NCBI GenBank assembly: GCA_966128725.1
Contig: CBHYLN010000021.1
Span: forward strand, 1-49,287
Reading direction: 5' to 3'
Length of the DNA: 49,287 bases
Source of the DNA: JAFDZV01 sp966128725
Lineage (GTDB): Bacteria > Bacteroidota > Ignavibacteria > OLB7
A model generated the notes under the pieces. That model was given only the letters and a program-made list of their open reading frames with translations. It was not told where the DNA came from and searched no databases. Positions 35,158 through 45,853 of this stretch are shown here, piece by piece (the stretch's first letter is position 1; each line of letters opens with the position of its first letter). The position numbers were made by a program, and so were the translations under genes.

Positions 35158-36459
35158 ATGCCAGCCGAACCCTCATCACCAGCGCCCCAACAGCCAACAC
35201 ATCACGGCCGCATCCATCGCTTCTTCGCGGAGCTGGGGCCTGGCCTGATTACCGGCGCCGCCGATGACGATCCGTCCGGCGTGTCGACCTACTCGGTTAC
35301 CGGCGCAACGTTCGGCTACGGTCAGCTGTGGACGGTGATCTTCGCGTTCCCCATGATGGCGGCCGTGCAACTGATGTGCGCGCGCCTGGGGCTGGTGACA
35401 GGTCGCGGCCTGGCCGGTGTCATCCGCCGCCGCTACTCGCCGCTGGTGCTGTGGTTTGCATGCAGCCTGCTGATCATCGCAAACGTGGTGAACATCGGGG
35501 CCGATCTCAAGGGCATGGCCGAGGCGATGGAACTGGTAACCGGGCTTACGGCAAATCTCTGGCTGCCGTTCTTCGCCCTGCTGATCATCGCGTTGATGAT
35601 CTGGTCCAGCTATCGCCACATCGCCAGGATATTCAAGTGGCTCACGCTGGTGCTGTTCGCGTACGTGATTACGGCGTTCCTTTCGCAGCCACGATGGGGC
35701 GATGTGCTGGTAAACACATTCGTGCCGCACATCGAGCTCTCCACGCAGTACATGGCCACGTTCCTGGGCATCCTGGGCACAACCATCTCCCCGTATCTCT
35801 TCTTCTGGCAGGCATCACAGGAGGTTGAGGAGGAACGCTCGTCGGGCTCGCTGCGGCGGCACAGGAACATGGGCGCATCGCTGGCCGAGCTTCGGGCATC
35901 GCGCACCGACGTGCTCACCGGCATGGCGTTCGCGGGCCTGATCATGTACTTCATCATTCTTACAACGGGCTCCACGCTGCACGCCGCCGGGCACACACAG
36001 ATCCAGACCGCACGCGAGGCCGCCGAGGCCCTGCGGCCGCTGGCCGGCGACGGCGCGTATCTGCTGTTCACGCTGGGGCTGGTGGGCACCGGCATGCTGG
36101 GCGTGCCCGTGCTTGCCGGCTCGGCGGCGTATGCGATCGGCGAGGCCATGCAGTGGCGCAGTTCGCTGAACGCGAAACCCGCCACCGCCACCAAGTTCTA
36201 CGGGGTGTTCGCGGTATCGGTGGTGGCCGGCCTTGCGCTGAACATCCTGGGCGTAAGCGCGGTTCGCATGCTGTTCCTGGCAGCGGTGCTGAACGGCTTG
36301 CTGGCGCCTCCGTTGCTGGCGATCATCACGCTGCTTACCAGCGATCGCACGGTAATGGGCGACAGTATAAACCCGAAACCCGTGAAGTGGCTGGGCTGGT
36401 TCACGACCGCCGTGATGGCCGCCGCCGGGATTGTGATGCTGGTGCTGATGGCGTTGTAG
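35158..36459 (+). CDS. NRAMP-related divalent metal transporter
   Basis: A 433-residue membrane protein with about eleven helices and the LeuT-fold pattern of NRAMP. Helix 1 has GPGLITGAADDDPSGVSTYS, where classical Mn/Fe NRAMPs have DPGN. Helix 6 reads TTISPYLFFWQASQEVEEE in place of the usual MPHN, so the metal-liganding Met is missing. Such variants exist in an NRAMP-related branch; some NRAMP relatives carry Mg2+ or other ions, so the substrate here is open. An AGGA precedes the ATG at 35158; the upstream in-frame region overlaps mgtE and is non-coding. It is divergent from mgtE. Confidence 0.82.
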   Translation: MPAEPSSPAPQQPTHHGRIHRFFAELGPGLITGAADDDPSGVSTYSVTGATFGYGQLWTVIFAFPMMAAVQLMCARLGLVTGRGLAGVIRRRYSPLVLWFACSLLIIANVVNIGADLKGMAEAMELVTGLTANLWLPFFALLIIALMIWSSYRHIARIFKWLTLVLFAYVITAFLSQPRWGDVLVNTFVPHIELSTQYMATFLGILGTTISPYLFFWQASQEVEEERSSGSLRRHRNMGASLAELRASRTDVLTGMAFAGLIMYFIILTTGSTLHAAGHTQIQTAREAAEALRPLAGDGAYLLFTLGLVGTGMLGVPVLAGSAAYAIGEAMQWRSSLNAKPATATKFYGVFAVSVVAGLALNILGVSAVRMLFLAAVLNGLLAPPLLAIITLLTSDRTVMGDSINPKPVKWLGWFTTAVMAAAGIVMLVLMAL

Positions 36460-36558
36460 ACGACCGCAACGAACATCGGCGCAACGCCTGCCTGGCGGTA
36501 GTGCGGGCACACGCGCCCGGCGCCCACAAACCAAACGCCCACGTTCCCTGCGATTACT

Positions 36559-37197
36559 ATGCCGATGGATGATGATACCACACACGGCGGAGCGCTGAAC
36601 CGCGCATCCTACAACGCCGTTGCCGCCGATTGGGCGGCCGCGCGCACGCAACTGTACGGCCCGGAGCAGCGATACCTGGAGGCCCTGCTCAACGGCCTGG
36701 CCGCCCCGGGACATGTGCTGGATGCCGGTTGCGGCACCGGGCGCCCGATCGCCGAGGAGGTGATCGCGCGCGGCCATCGCGTAACCGGTATCGATCAGGC
36801 GGAGCAGTTGCTGGCGCTTGCCGCCGAGCGCTTCCCGGCCGAGCGCTGGATACACGCAGCGCTGGAGGAATACCCCTTTGGCGGCGAGTACGATGCGGCC
36901 ATCTGCTGGGACTCGCTGTTCCACATCCACCGCATGCACCACCGTGCCATTCTCGAACGCATCGTTGCCAGCCTGGTGCCCGGCGGCAGGCTGATGCTCA
37001 CGGTTGGGGGCTCGGCTCATCCGGCCTTTACCGACACGATGTTCGGCCAGGAATTCTTCTACGATTCGCACCCGCCGGAAGCCGTATCCGAACTGCTTGG
37101 GGAACTGGGCCTGCGGTTGATCATCGCGGAGTTCATGAATCCGCCCACATCCGGCCGCGACAAGGGGCGGTATGCTATCGTGGCGCAACTTGAATGA
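36559..37197 (+). CDS. SAM-dependent methyltransferase
   Basis: A 212-residue class I methyltransferase. Motif I is VLDAGCGTGRPIAEEVIARG (about residues 53-72), with GHRVTGIDQAEQLLALA as the strand-2 region, AAICWDSLFHIHRM as motif IV, and LVPGGRLMLTVGG after it. The DSLFHIHR segment is common in the Methyltransf_25/11 group. The substrate is unknown. It lies 99 bp after the NRAMP-related gene on the same strand. Confidence 0.8.
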   Translation: MPMDDDTTHGGALNRASYNAVAADWAAARTQLYGPEQRYLEALLNGLAAPGHVLDAGCGTGRPIAEEVIARGHRVTGIDQAEQLLALAAERFPAERWIHAALEEYPFGGEYDAAICWDSLFHIHRMHHRAILERIVASLVPGGRLMLTVGGSAHPAFTDTMFGQEFFYDSHPPEAVSELLGELGLRLIIAEFMNPPTSGRDKGRYAIVAQLE

Positions 37198-37291
37198 TGG
37201 CACAAACAGGCCGCGCCCTCGTGATTGCTCACAAGGGCACGGTGCTCCTGTTCGCCGCGGTGGTGAAAACACCTTCGCGGGCAGGCGGCGA

Positions 37292-38761
37292 TTATCGCTG
37301 TTCGGTCTCGACCAAGGTTGCGCCGGCATTCGCTTCGGAATCGGCGGGCGCGCCGGTAAGCCTTGATACCAATGCGTTGAGATCAACGCCCGCCGCGCTC
37401 TTCAGCATTTCCGGCGCGGTGGCCATCAGCTCGGTAACGTAATTGCTCAGGCGCATCGCGCCGGATCCGTTGCCGGTGTCCACCACGGTCAGCTTGTCGA
37501 TACGGCCGATCGGTTCGGCCACGCGGCCGGCCAGCTCGGGCAGCATGCGGGCGATGATGTCCAGCACGGCGGCATCACCGTAACGGCGGAACGCTTCGGC
37601 GATCTTCTCCTTGGCCTCGGCCTCGGCCAGGCCCTTCATGCGGATCACCTCGGCCTGCGCCGCGCCCTCGAGGCGCTGCTGTTCGGCGTTGGCGGCCGCC
37701 TCGGCTTCAATCCGGTACTTCAACGCATCGGCCTCGCGCATCACACGCGCCTTGGCGGCCTCGGCAGCCTGTTCGGTTGCGTACCGCTCGGCGTCGGCGC
37801 GCTTCTTCACTTCCGCATCGAACTGCTTTTCGCGCCGGCTGATCTCCAGCGATTCCAGATCGATCTCGCGCTGCTTGCGCACCAGTTCCACCTTCATCAA
37901 CTCCTCAACCGCCATCTGCTTGGAGCGGGCCTCCTGGATGGCGTACGCCTGGTCGGCCTCGGCCTTTGCCTGATCCTGGTCCTTCTTGAACCCGGCTATC
38001 AGCAGCTCCTTGCTTTTGTTGGCCTCGGCCACCTTGGCATCGCGCTCCAGCTCGGCACGCATCCCTTCCTCCTCGGCCAGGGCCTTCTGTACACGGGCAT
38101 CACGCATGGCATTGGCCTCGGCGATATCGGCCTCGCGCTTCACCACGGCCACACGCGGGCGGCCAAGCGCCTCCAGATAGCCGGCGGGATCGCGCACGTC
38201 CTTGATGGTAAAGGCAACAATCTGCAGGCCCATCTTCTTCAGGTCGATCGCGGTCACGTTCTGCACCTCCTGCGCGAACTTGTCGCGGTTGCGATAGGCT
38301 TCCTCGACGGTCATCGAGCCAAGGATGGCGCGCAGATGCCCTTCCAGCACTTCGCGGGCCTCGGCCTCCATCGCCTCGGGCGCCTTGCGCAGGAACTGCT
38401 CCGCCGCGGTTGCGATATCCTCCACCGTGCTGCCAACCTTCACGATGGCCACGCCGGCCACCAGGATCGGCACGCCCTGCGATGTGTATACCACTTCCGA
38501 GGTTGCCACCTCCAGCTTGTGTGTGTGCAACGAGATAAACTCGCTGCGCTGGAACACCGGCATCACGTAGGCGCCACCGCCGCGCACGATCTTCACCTTG
38601 TTGCCGGCCTGGTCGGCAACAACGTTGCGGTTGCCAAGCCCCGCGCCGGTGACAATCATGGCGACATCGGGTCCTACAGTCCTGTAACGGGCGGCGAACG
38701 CCATGGCCAGAACCACGAGCACGGCGACGACTACCACCGGAATAAGTACTATTTCCGTCAT
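37292..38761 (-). CDS. Flotillin-like SPFH/Band 7 protein
   Basis: A 489-residue membrane-associated protein. One N-terminal transmembrane helix (IVLIPVVVVAVLVVLAMAFAA) is followed by the SPFH domain (residues ~40-200, GGGAYVMPVFQRSEFISLHTHKLEV, AIDLKKMGLQIVAFTIKDVRD). A long Ala/Glu/Lys/Arg-rich coiled-coil with repeated EA pairs (LAEAEAKEKIAEAFRRYG near 380-400) leads to a C-terminal oligomerisation part. Flotillins form scaffold complexes in membrane microdomains. It lies 33 bp downstream of an NfeD-like gene, the classical flotillin partner. Confidence 0.9.
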   Translation of the reverse strand: MTEIVLIPVVVVAVLVVLAMAFAARYRTVGPDVAMIVTGAGLGNRNVVADQAGNKVKIVRGGGAYVMPVFQRSEFISLHTHKLEVATSEVVYTSQGVPILVAGVAIVKVGSTVEDIATAAEQFLRKAPEAMEAEAREVLEGHLRAILGSMTVEEAYRNRDKFAQEVQNVTAIDLKKMGLQIVAFTIKDVRDPAGYLEALGRPRVAVVKREADIAEANAMRDARVQKALAEEEGMRAELERDAKVAEANKSKELLIAGFKKDQDQAKAEADQAYAIQEARSKQMAVEELMKVELVRKQREIDLESLEISRREKQFDAEVKKRADAERYATEQAAEAAKARVMREADALKYRIEAEAAANAEQQRLEGAAQAEVIRMKGLAEAEAKEKIAEAFRRYGDAAVLDIIARMLPELAGRVAEPIGRIDKLTVVDTGNGSGAMRLSNYVTELMATAPEMLKSAAGVDLNALVSRLTGAPADSEANAGATLVETEQR

Positions 38762-38794
38762 GGCAATTTCTCCTTTGGGTTGTCAATGAACTGT

Positions 38795-39334
38795 TTACGT
38801 CACGTCGATCGGGGATACCAGAAGTATCCCGCCTTTGACATCCACCACCACCACGGTACAGCCGCGCGGGATCTCCGCGCTGTCGAAGCTGGCCGCGATG
38901 TGGCATGTATTGCCGGCCCCCATACGCACCATTACCTCACCGTGCCCGGCCGCCCCGATCGCGATTGTCACGGTGCCGGTGTGGCCCTTGAAATCGTTGA
39001 CCGAGAAGGCAAGTGAGGTTTCGGCACGTTCGCTTGGCAGCACGTACCCGAAATGCACGGCGATGGAAATCACAACCGCCACGGTAGCGGCCGCAAGCGC
39101 CAATGTGCCATCGGGCCACGCCGTTGCGCGCGCCAGCATGATCCCGGCGCCGCCGAACGCCGTGATCGCGCCAACAACGGTGGTTGGATGCAGAAACCGC
39201 AGAAGCCGGAATCGGAATGTGTGGTGGCCTCCGCCAAGCCGGTGCAGGCCCCCTTTGTGGAGCCCTCCACCAACCAGCGTTACCAGAGCAAACAGCGCCC
39301 CGCCGATCAGGCAGGACCAGAATACGTCGTTCAT
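38795..39334 (-). CDS. NfeD/YqiJ-like membrane protein
   Basis: A 179-residue protein with three hydrophobic segments (residues ~5-25, ~47-68 and ~75-97). A C-terminal OB-fold-like domain (TSLAFSVNDFKGHTGTVTIAIGAAGHGEVMV ... IPRGCTVVVVDVKGGILLVSPI) matches the NfeD domain. The N-terminus contains a Gly/His-rich loop (GGGLHKGGLHRLGGGHHTF). NfeD proteins pair with flotillins and may aid microdomain assembly. A purine-rich ribosome-binding site (GGGAGGGGGAG-like) lies upstream of the ATG. It is in an operon with the flotillin-like gene. Confidence 0.82.
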   Translation of the reverse strand: MNDVFWSCLIGGALFALVTLVGGGLHKGGLHRLGGGHHTFRFRLLRFLHPTTVVGAITAFGGAGIMLARATAWPDGTLALAAATVAVVISIAVHFGYVLPSERAETSLAFSVNDFKGHTGTVTIAIGAAGHGEVMVRMGAGNTCHIAASFDSAEIPRGCTVVVVDVKGGILLVSPIDVT

Positions 39335-39718
39335 CTCAACGCTCCCCCTCCCCTTGCGGGAGGCGGCCGGACGCGTTCCGTGGCTGCGTGTCGATCACGC
39401 TTCGGTGGTCGGCTATCCGGTCAAGCGGCGCGAGTATTCGAGTTCAACGAACAGATAGTTGCGGCAGCACATGTAAGCGATTGCAAAAATTGCCGACGGT
39501 TCACACTAACCCGCGGCGGCGACATACGACCACATCCATTGGGGCGATTCGTGATACGTCGGCACAGATAGAGCAGCGTTGGCGTTCATCCCACGACAGT
39601 GCATCGGCATCTGCATTGCGCATCGCGATGTGGCAACAATACATTGCGCGCATTCCTTACTCCTGCTGTCCCCCCCGGAGCACGTCGTTATGTTCAACAT
39701 CAACGTCCAGGCATCGCC
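39335..39718. other. Divergent intergenic region, nothing firm
   Basis: A 384-bp region between the NfeD-like gene (minus) and the LuxR-type regulator (plus). I see no TAnnTTTG box, terminator or RNA gene; only a small inverted repeat GCAA-AAA-TTGC near 39483-39493. Confidence 0.4.
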
Positions 39719-40492
39719 ATGTCCACACTTCACCAGCTTTTCACCGAGTACTGCAATCAGAAAATCCGCAGCGTGGCAACCGATATCCCAGGCGAAGCGA
39801 AACAGGAAATTGTCCGGCAATTGAAGGGCTCGTTGTTTCGATCGGTTGTGCAGGCGTGGTCGGTACTCGACTTCTACGATTATCGGCATCTATATGCCGA
39901 GGGATACGAACACTATTTCGGATACGACGACGCAACAATGTCCGCCGAGCGTATCCTGGAAATCATTCACCCCGAGGATCAGGAGGCGTTCGGCAACTTG
40001 TACTACCTATGCCTTGAGGGATTGCTGCACATGCCGATACCGGTAAAGGACATCGGGCATTTCTGCGTCAACTACCGCATCAAATCCGCCGCCGGCAACT
40101 ACGTGCGGGTTCTGGAAACAAACTCCATCATTGCCAGCGACGAGGCCCGCAACATTCCGTTGATATGTCTCAGCCAGATGAGCAAACTGGATGGCATGGA
40201 AGCATCGTCGCCGGTCAGCTATTACTTCCTGCTGTTTCGCGACGAGTGGGAAAGCGTCGACATCATGGCGAAATTCCTGCAGCAGTATAGCCCGGTGGTG
40301 AACATGTTCACGCAAAGTGAGATGAAGATCATCCGGCTGTTGAAGCAGGGGCTTACCAGCAAGGAAATTGCCGACCGGATATTCCTCTCGAAGCACACGA
40401 TTGACAAATACCGGAAAAATCTTCTGGAGAAAACGAACTGCGCGAACACCGCGCAATTGCTGGCGCACGTGTTATCGCTGGGGATTCTGTAG
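39719..40492 (+). CDS. LuxR-type transcriptional regulator with PAS-like domain
   Basis: A 257-residue protein. The N-terminal ~190 residues carry a PAS-like sensing domain (FYDYRHLYAEGYEHYFGYDD ... ILEIIHPEDQEAFGNLYY, then FCVNYRIKSAAGNYVRVLETNSII). The C-terminal LuxR/GerE helix-turn-helix follows (FTQSEMKIIRLLKQGLTSKEIADRIFLSKHTIDKYRKNLLEKTNC, about residues 200-245). It has no receiver domain or membrane segment, so it is a one-component regulator. The ATG at 39719 gives a good N-terminus. It is alone in its transcription unit and its targets are unknown. Confidence 0.82.
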   Translation: MSTLHQLFTEYCNQKIRSVATDIPGEAKQEIVRQLKGSLFRSVVQAWSVLDFYDYRHLYAEGYEHYFGYDDATMSAERILEIIHPEDQEAFGNLYYLCLEGLLHMPIPVKDIGHFCVNYRIKSAAGNYVRVLETNSIIASDEARNIPLICLSQMSKLDGMEASSPVSYYFLLFRDEWESVDIMAKFLQQYSPVVNMFTQSEMKIIRLLKQGLTSKEIADRIFLSKHTIDKYRKNLLEKTNCANTAQLLAHVLSLGIL

Positions 40493-40565
40493 ACGGACCG
40501 CGCAGCGCCACGATGACGGCGAAACTGCCGCCTCGGGCCGCGCCCGGGTTCCGCTGAAATACAAA

Positions 40566-40596
40566 TGCCGGCCCGATGTAACCACATGGGCCGGCA
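40566..40596 (-). terminator. Hairpin downstream of tex, T-rich on minus strand
   Basis: A perfect 9-bp stem (TGCCGGCCC / GGGCCGGCA) around a 13-nt loop. The minus strand continues TTTGTATTTC, suggesting a terminator for tex. Confidence 0.5.
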
Positions 40597-40651
40597 TAAC
40601 GTTCCGGTTCGCGGGCGCGATCCTCCTTATTCGCTCAACGTTATTCTCATG

Positions 40652-40679
40652 GCGGCGCGGGTCGTAAAACCCGCGCCGC
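40652..40679. terminator. GC-rich hairpin between convergent genes
   Basis: An 11-bp perfect stem (GCGGCGCGGGT / ACCCGCGCCGC) with a 6-nt loop. It lies 33 nt after tex on the minus strand and 160 nt after the LuxR-type gene. No T-run. Confidence 0.45.
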
Positions 40680-40712
40680 ATGGTCAATCACAAACAGACA
40701 TCAATCGCGCCG

Positions 40713-42980
40713 TTACTTCGCGTTGAACTTGGCCAGCAGATCCTGTACCGTGAACTCGCGCTTCTGTGTGCGCATATCGGGCTTCTCGCCGCGCTGGCGC
40801 CCCTGCCCCTTGCCTCCACCGCCGCCATCGGCCGACTTCATCGAAAGCCCGATACGTTTCAGCGACTCGTTCACCTCCAGTACACGCACGCGCACCACCT
40901 GGCCAACCTTCACCACCGTCTTGGGATCCTCCACATAACGGTCGGCAAGCTGCGAGATATGCACCAGGCCATCCTGATGCACGCCGATATCCACAAACGC
41001 GCCGAAGTTGGCAACATTGGTCACCACGCCTTCCAGCTCCATGCCGGCGCGCAGATCCTTTATTTCCTTGATGCCCTCCTTGAACGTGGCATAGCGGAAC
41101 TCGGCACGCGGGTCGCGGCCGGGTTTCTCCAGCTCGGCAAGGATATCGCGCAACGTGGGCTCGCCAACCGTATCGGTCACGTAGCGGCGCAGGTCAAGAC
41201 TCTTCAGGCGATCGGGCACACGGGTTACCTGGTCTGGAGTGATCGCAAGGTCGGCGGCGATGCGCTCCACCAGATCGTATCGCTCCGGATGTACGGCCGT
41301 GTTGTCCAGCGGGTTGGCGCCGTCGCGGATGCGCAGGAACCCTGCGGCCTGTTCGAACGTCTTGGGGCCGAACTTCGCCACCTTCAGCAGCGCGGCACGG
41401 CTTGCGAACGGGCCGTTCTCGTTGCGATGCGCCACGATGCTTTTCGCCACCGACGAGGTGATGCCGGCCACATAGCCCAGCAACTCCTTCGAGGCCGTGT
41501 TGATATCCACGCCAACGTAGTTCACGCAGCTCTCAACGGTTTCCTCCAGCTTCTTCTTCAGCAGGCGCTGGTCAACGTCGTGCTGGTACTGGCCAACACC
41601 GATCGACTTCGGGTCGATCTTCACCAGCTCGGCCAGGGGATCCTGCAACCGGCGCGCAATGCTGATCGCGCCGCGCACCGTGATATCCAGATCCGGAAAT
41701 TCGTCGATCGCAACCTCGCTGGCCGAATACACCGAGGCGCCCGATTCGTTCACCATCACCTTCACGGGCTTGCGCTCCATGCCGGCAATCACCTCGCCGA
41801 TGAACTCCTCGGTCTCGCGGCCGGCCGTGCCGTTGCCGATCGCCACCAGCTCGATGCCGTACTTCTCGATCATCGTGCGCACCGTGCGCGCGGCGCGCTC
41901 GCGTTCGCCGGCCGACTGGTGCGGGAACACGTTCTGGTACTCCAGGAACTTGCCGGTGTTGTCCAGCGCGGCCACCTTGCAGCCGGTACGGAACCCGGGA
42001 TCGACGCCCAGCGTGGGCTTCAGGCCCGCAGGGCTGGAAAGCAGCAGCTCGCGCAGGTTGGCCTCGAACGTACGGATCGATTCCACATCGGCCTGCTGTT
42101 TCTTCTCGAAGCGCACCTCACCAACCAGCGAGAACTTCATCAGCCGGTCGAACGCATCGCGCAGCATGGTCTTCAGGAACTCGCGCACCTCCGGTGTGTT
42201 GGCGTGGATCTCCTTGCGTTCCAGATACTCCGTTATGTGGGCGTCGTCGTACGAAAGCTCGAAGTACAACACCCCCTCGTTCTCGCCACGGCGCAGCGCC
42301 AGCATGCTGTGCGCGGCAATGGATTTCACGGGCGCCTTGAAATCGCGGTACATCTCGAACTTGGTGGTACCAACGGGGAACTCGTCCTTCACGCGCGAGA
42401 CAAACACACCGTCGTTGGTGAGATACTCGCGGATGTAGGCGCGCAAGTCCGCCCGCTCCGAAATCTCCTCGGCAAGGATATCCGATGCGCCGGCCAATGC
42501 GTCGGCCGCGGTAGGCACCTCGCGCTCGGCGTCAACAAAACTCGCGGCCTCGTCCAGAAGCGACACCGCGGGCGCGTCCGGCTGGTTCAACGAACGGATG
42601 CGCTCGGCAAGGGGCTCCAGGCCACGCTCGCGGGCAATCGTTGCGCGTGTGCGGCGCTTGGGTTTGTACGGGAGATACAGGTCCTCCAGTTCCGTCTTCT
42701 GCATGCAGGCTTCAATCGCCTTGCGCAGCTCGTCGGTCAGTTTGCCCTGCTCACCAATCGATTCCAGAATCGCGCGTTTGCGATCCTCCAGCTCCTGCAG
42801 GTACGCGTGGCGATCGAACAGCGCGCGAAGCACCACTTCGTTCATTTCGCCCGTGCGCTCCTTGCGGTAACGGGCGATAAACGGAATGGTGCCTCCCTCG
42901 GCCTGTAGTTCGAGAGCGTTGCGAACCTGGTTGGCGTTGAGATTCAGTTCGGTGGCTAGGATCAGGGGGATATCGAGCAT
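40713..42980 (-). CDS. tex: Tex-family RNA-binding transcription accessory protein
   Basis: A 755-residue Tex protein. The N-terminal helical part contains VRNALELQAEGGTIPFIARYRKERTGEMNEVVLR. A YqgF-like domain has LGVDPGFRTGCKVAALDNTG (about residue 320). Helix-hairpin-helix repeats contain CVNYVGVDINTASKELLGYVAGI. The S1 domain near 640-710 reads LRAGMELEGVVTNVANFGAFVDIGVHQDGLVHISQLADRYVEDP. A basic Gly-rich tail follows. Tex aids transcription and RNA handling. The ATG at 42980 is chosen (LDIPLILATELNLN); an upstream ATG at 43010 adds ten residues and has a GAGGA further upstream. Confidence 0.94.
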   Translation of the reverse strand: MLDIPLILATELNLNANQVRNALELQAEGGTIPFIARYRKERTGEMNEVVLRALFDRHAYLQELEDRKRAILESIGEQGKLTDELRKAIEACMQKTELEDLYLPYKPKRRTRATIARERGLEPLAERIRSLNQPDAPAVSLLDEAASFVDAEREVPTAADALAGASDILAEEISERADLRAYIREYLTNDGVFVSRVKDEFPVGTTKFEMYRDFKAPVKSIAAHSMLALRRGENEGVLYFELSYDDAHITEYLERKEIHANTPEVREFLKTMLRDAFDRLMKFSLVGEVRFEKKQQADVESIRTFEANLRELLLSSPAGLKPTLGVDPGFRTGCKVAALDNTGKFLEYQNVFPHQSAGERERAARTVRTMIEKYGIELVAIGNGTAGRETEEFIGEVIAGMERKPVKVMVNESGASVYSASEVAIDEFPDLDITVRGAISIARRLQDPLAELVKIDPKSIGVGQYQHDVDQRLLKKKLEETVESCVNYVGVDINTASKELLGYVAGITSSVAKSIVAHRNENGPFASRAALLKVAKFGPKTFEQAAGFLRIRDGANPLDNTAVHPERYDLVERIAADLAITPDQVTRVPDRLKSLDLRRYVTDTVGEPTLRDILAELEKPGRDPRAEFRYATFKEGIKEIKDLRAGMELEGVVTNVANFGAFVDIGVHQDGLVHISQLADRYVEDPKTVVKVGQVVRVRVLEVNESLKRIGLSMKSADGGGGGKGQGRQRGEKPDMRTQKREFTVQDLLAKFNAK

Positions 42981-43149
42981 CGTGCTGTGTTGTCCTCGAG
43001 AATCGGTCACGTTAGGGATCGGATGAAACCGTTAACGGCGCGCAGCGGCCAATCGGGGCAGCGCACGCCGTCGCCGGCGTTATACAGGCGCGCGCGGTGC
43101 ACGCCATGGAGAAGATTTCATGCGGAAGCCAGGGGCCGGTCCCTGGGCA

Positions 43150-43701
43150 TCAATGGATGCGCTGGGCCACGAAGCGGCCGTCCACTTCGGACTCGACGCG
43201 GGTTTCCGGATGGCGAAGATATCCGTGGAACGTGCCCTCCACCGTTTCGCCCACCCCGCCGAACTTCGTGATCACCGTCTTGCCGCGCACCGACGTGTAT
43301 TCCACCTCGTCGCGCTTAAGCACGGCATACGCCTCGGTTGTTGTGGGCGCCTCGCCGTCCAGCCAGACATATGCGCCGGGCGTCTTCGCGTTCGAGGGCA
43401 GCGCCAGCAGCAGCTCCACGTCGCGGCGCTCCAGCACATAGTCACCCATCAGGATGCCGCGCTGGATTTCGTTCGCGTCGATGTACTCCATGCTCGAACG
43501 CCCGAACGTCATCACCAGGGTCTCGTACGTTCTGGTTGTATTGTCCACCATGGTGAACGTGATATTGCTCAGCACCAGACCGTTGTTGCCGCTGTATGTC
43601 GGCGGATCAACAGGAGTGGGCGAGCAGCCACCGGCAATTATCAACGCCACGGTGAGCGGGATCGCACAGGCCAGCAGAATTTTGATCGAGATTCGGCTCA
43701 T
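43150..43701 (-). CDS. Hypothetical lipoprotein, 183 aa
   Basis: The N-terminus reads ILLACAIPLTVALIIAGGC, a lipoprotein signal with lipobox AGGC (Cys near residue 26). The mature part is beta-rich, with paired hydrophobic strands (NGLVLSNITFTMVDN, TLVMTFGRSSMEYID). A central ERRDVELLLALPSNAKTPGAYVWLDG and FGGVGETVEGTFHGYL follow. I do not recognise a family. The gene lies 93 nt downstream of the DUF885 gene and upstream of tex on the same strand. Confidence 0.6.
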   Translation of the reverse strand: MSRISIKILLACAIPLTVALIIAGGCSPTPVDPPTYSGNNGLVLSNITFTMVDNTTRTYETLVMTFGRSSMEYIDANEIQRGILMGDYVLERRDVELLLALPSNAKTPGAYVWLDGEAPTTTEAYAVLKRDEVEYTSVRGKTVITKFGGVGETVEGTFHGYLRHPETRVESEVDGRFVAQRIH

Positions 43702-43745
43702 GGCACGTCGGGGTTAACGGGTTGAGATGTTGATGTACAAATATT

Positions 43746-43794
43746 GAATTGAAAATTTCGACATTTCCGATTCTCGATTTTCAATTTTCAATTC
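43746..43794 (-). repeat. AT-rich inverted repeat with heptamer units
   Basis: GAATTGAAAATT (43746-43757) and AATTTTCAATTC (43783-43794) are perfect inverse complements. The right part is built of 7-mers (ATTCTCG, ATTTTCA, ATTTTCA, ATTC). It directly follows the stop of the DUF885 gene, so it may act as its terminator, although it lacks a GC-rich stem. Confidence 0.65.
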
Positions 43795-45618
<1,824 letters not shown>

Positions 45619-45853
45619 GACGATGCATGCACATGATGGAAACGTGGCGCCACGTTGCGTTCGCGCGGCATTGGATTGGCGCAATCGCCGGCTTTGGCCA
45701 ACGACATTCGCGGACACGGAGACCGGTCCGCCAATATATCCCAAGAGAGCCATTGCGCGATATACTTCCGGCAATACTTCGGGCCGCCGTGCATTGGGCG
45801 GCAACACGCATGCGGCGGGCACTCCGCCACGATATCACACGCGGCGTACGGGC

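Noticed and set aside
33048..35267. 739-codon open frame antisense to mgtE and the T9SS gene start
   Set aside because: It covers the opposite strand of two clear genes plus the gap between them. Composition is low-complexity basic with no recognisable domain.
40680..42908. 742-codon open frame antisense to tex
   Set aside because: It lies opposite a well-conserved gene. Its translation is His/Arg/Gly-rich with no family pattern, as expected for antisense frames in GC-rich codon-biased DNA.
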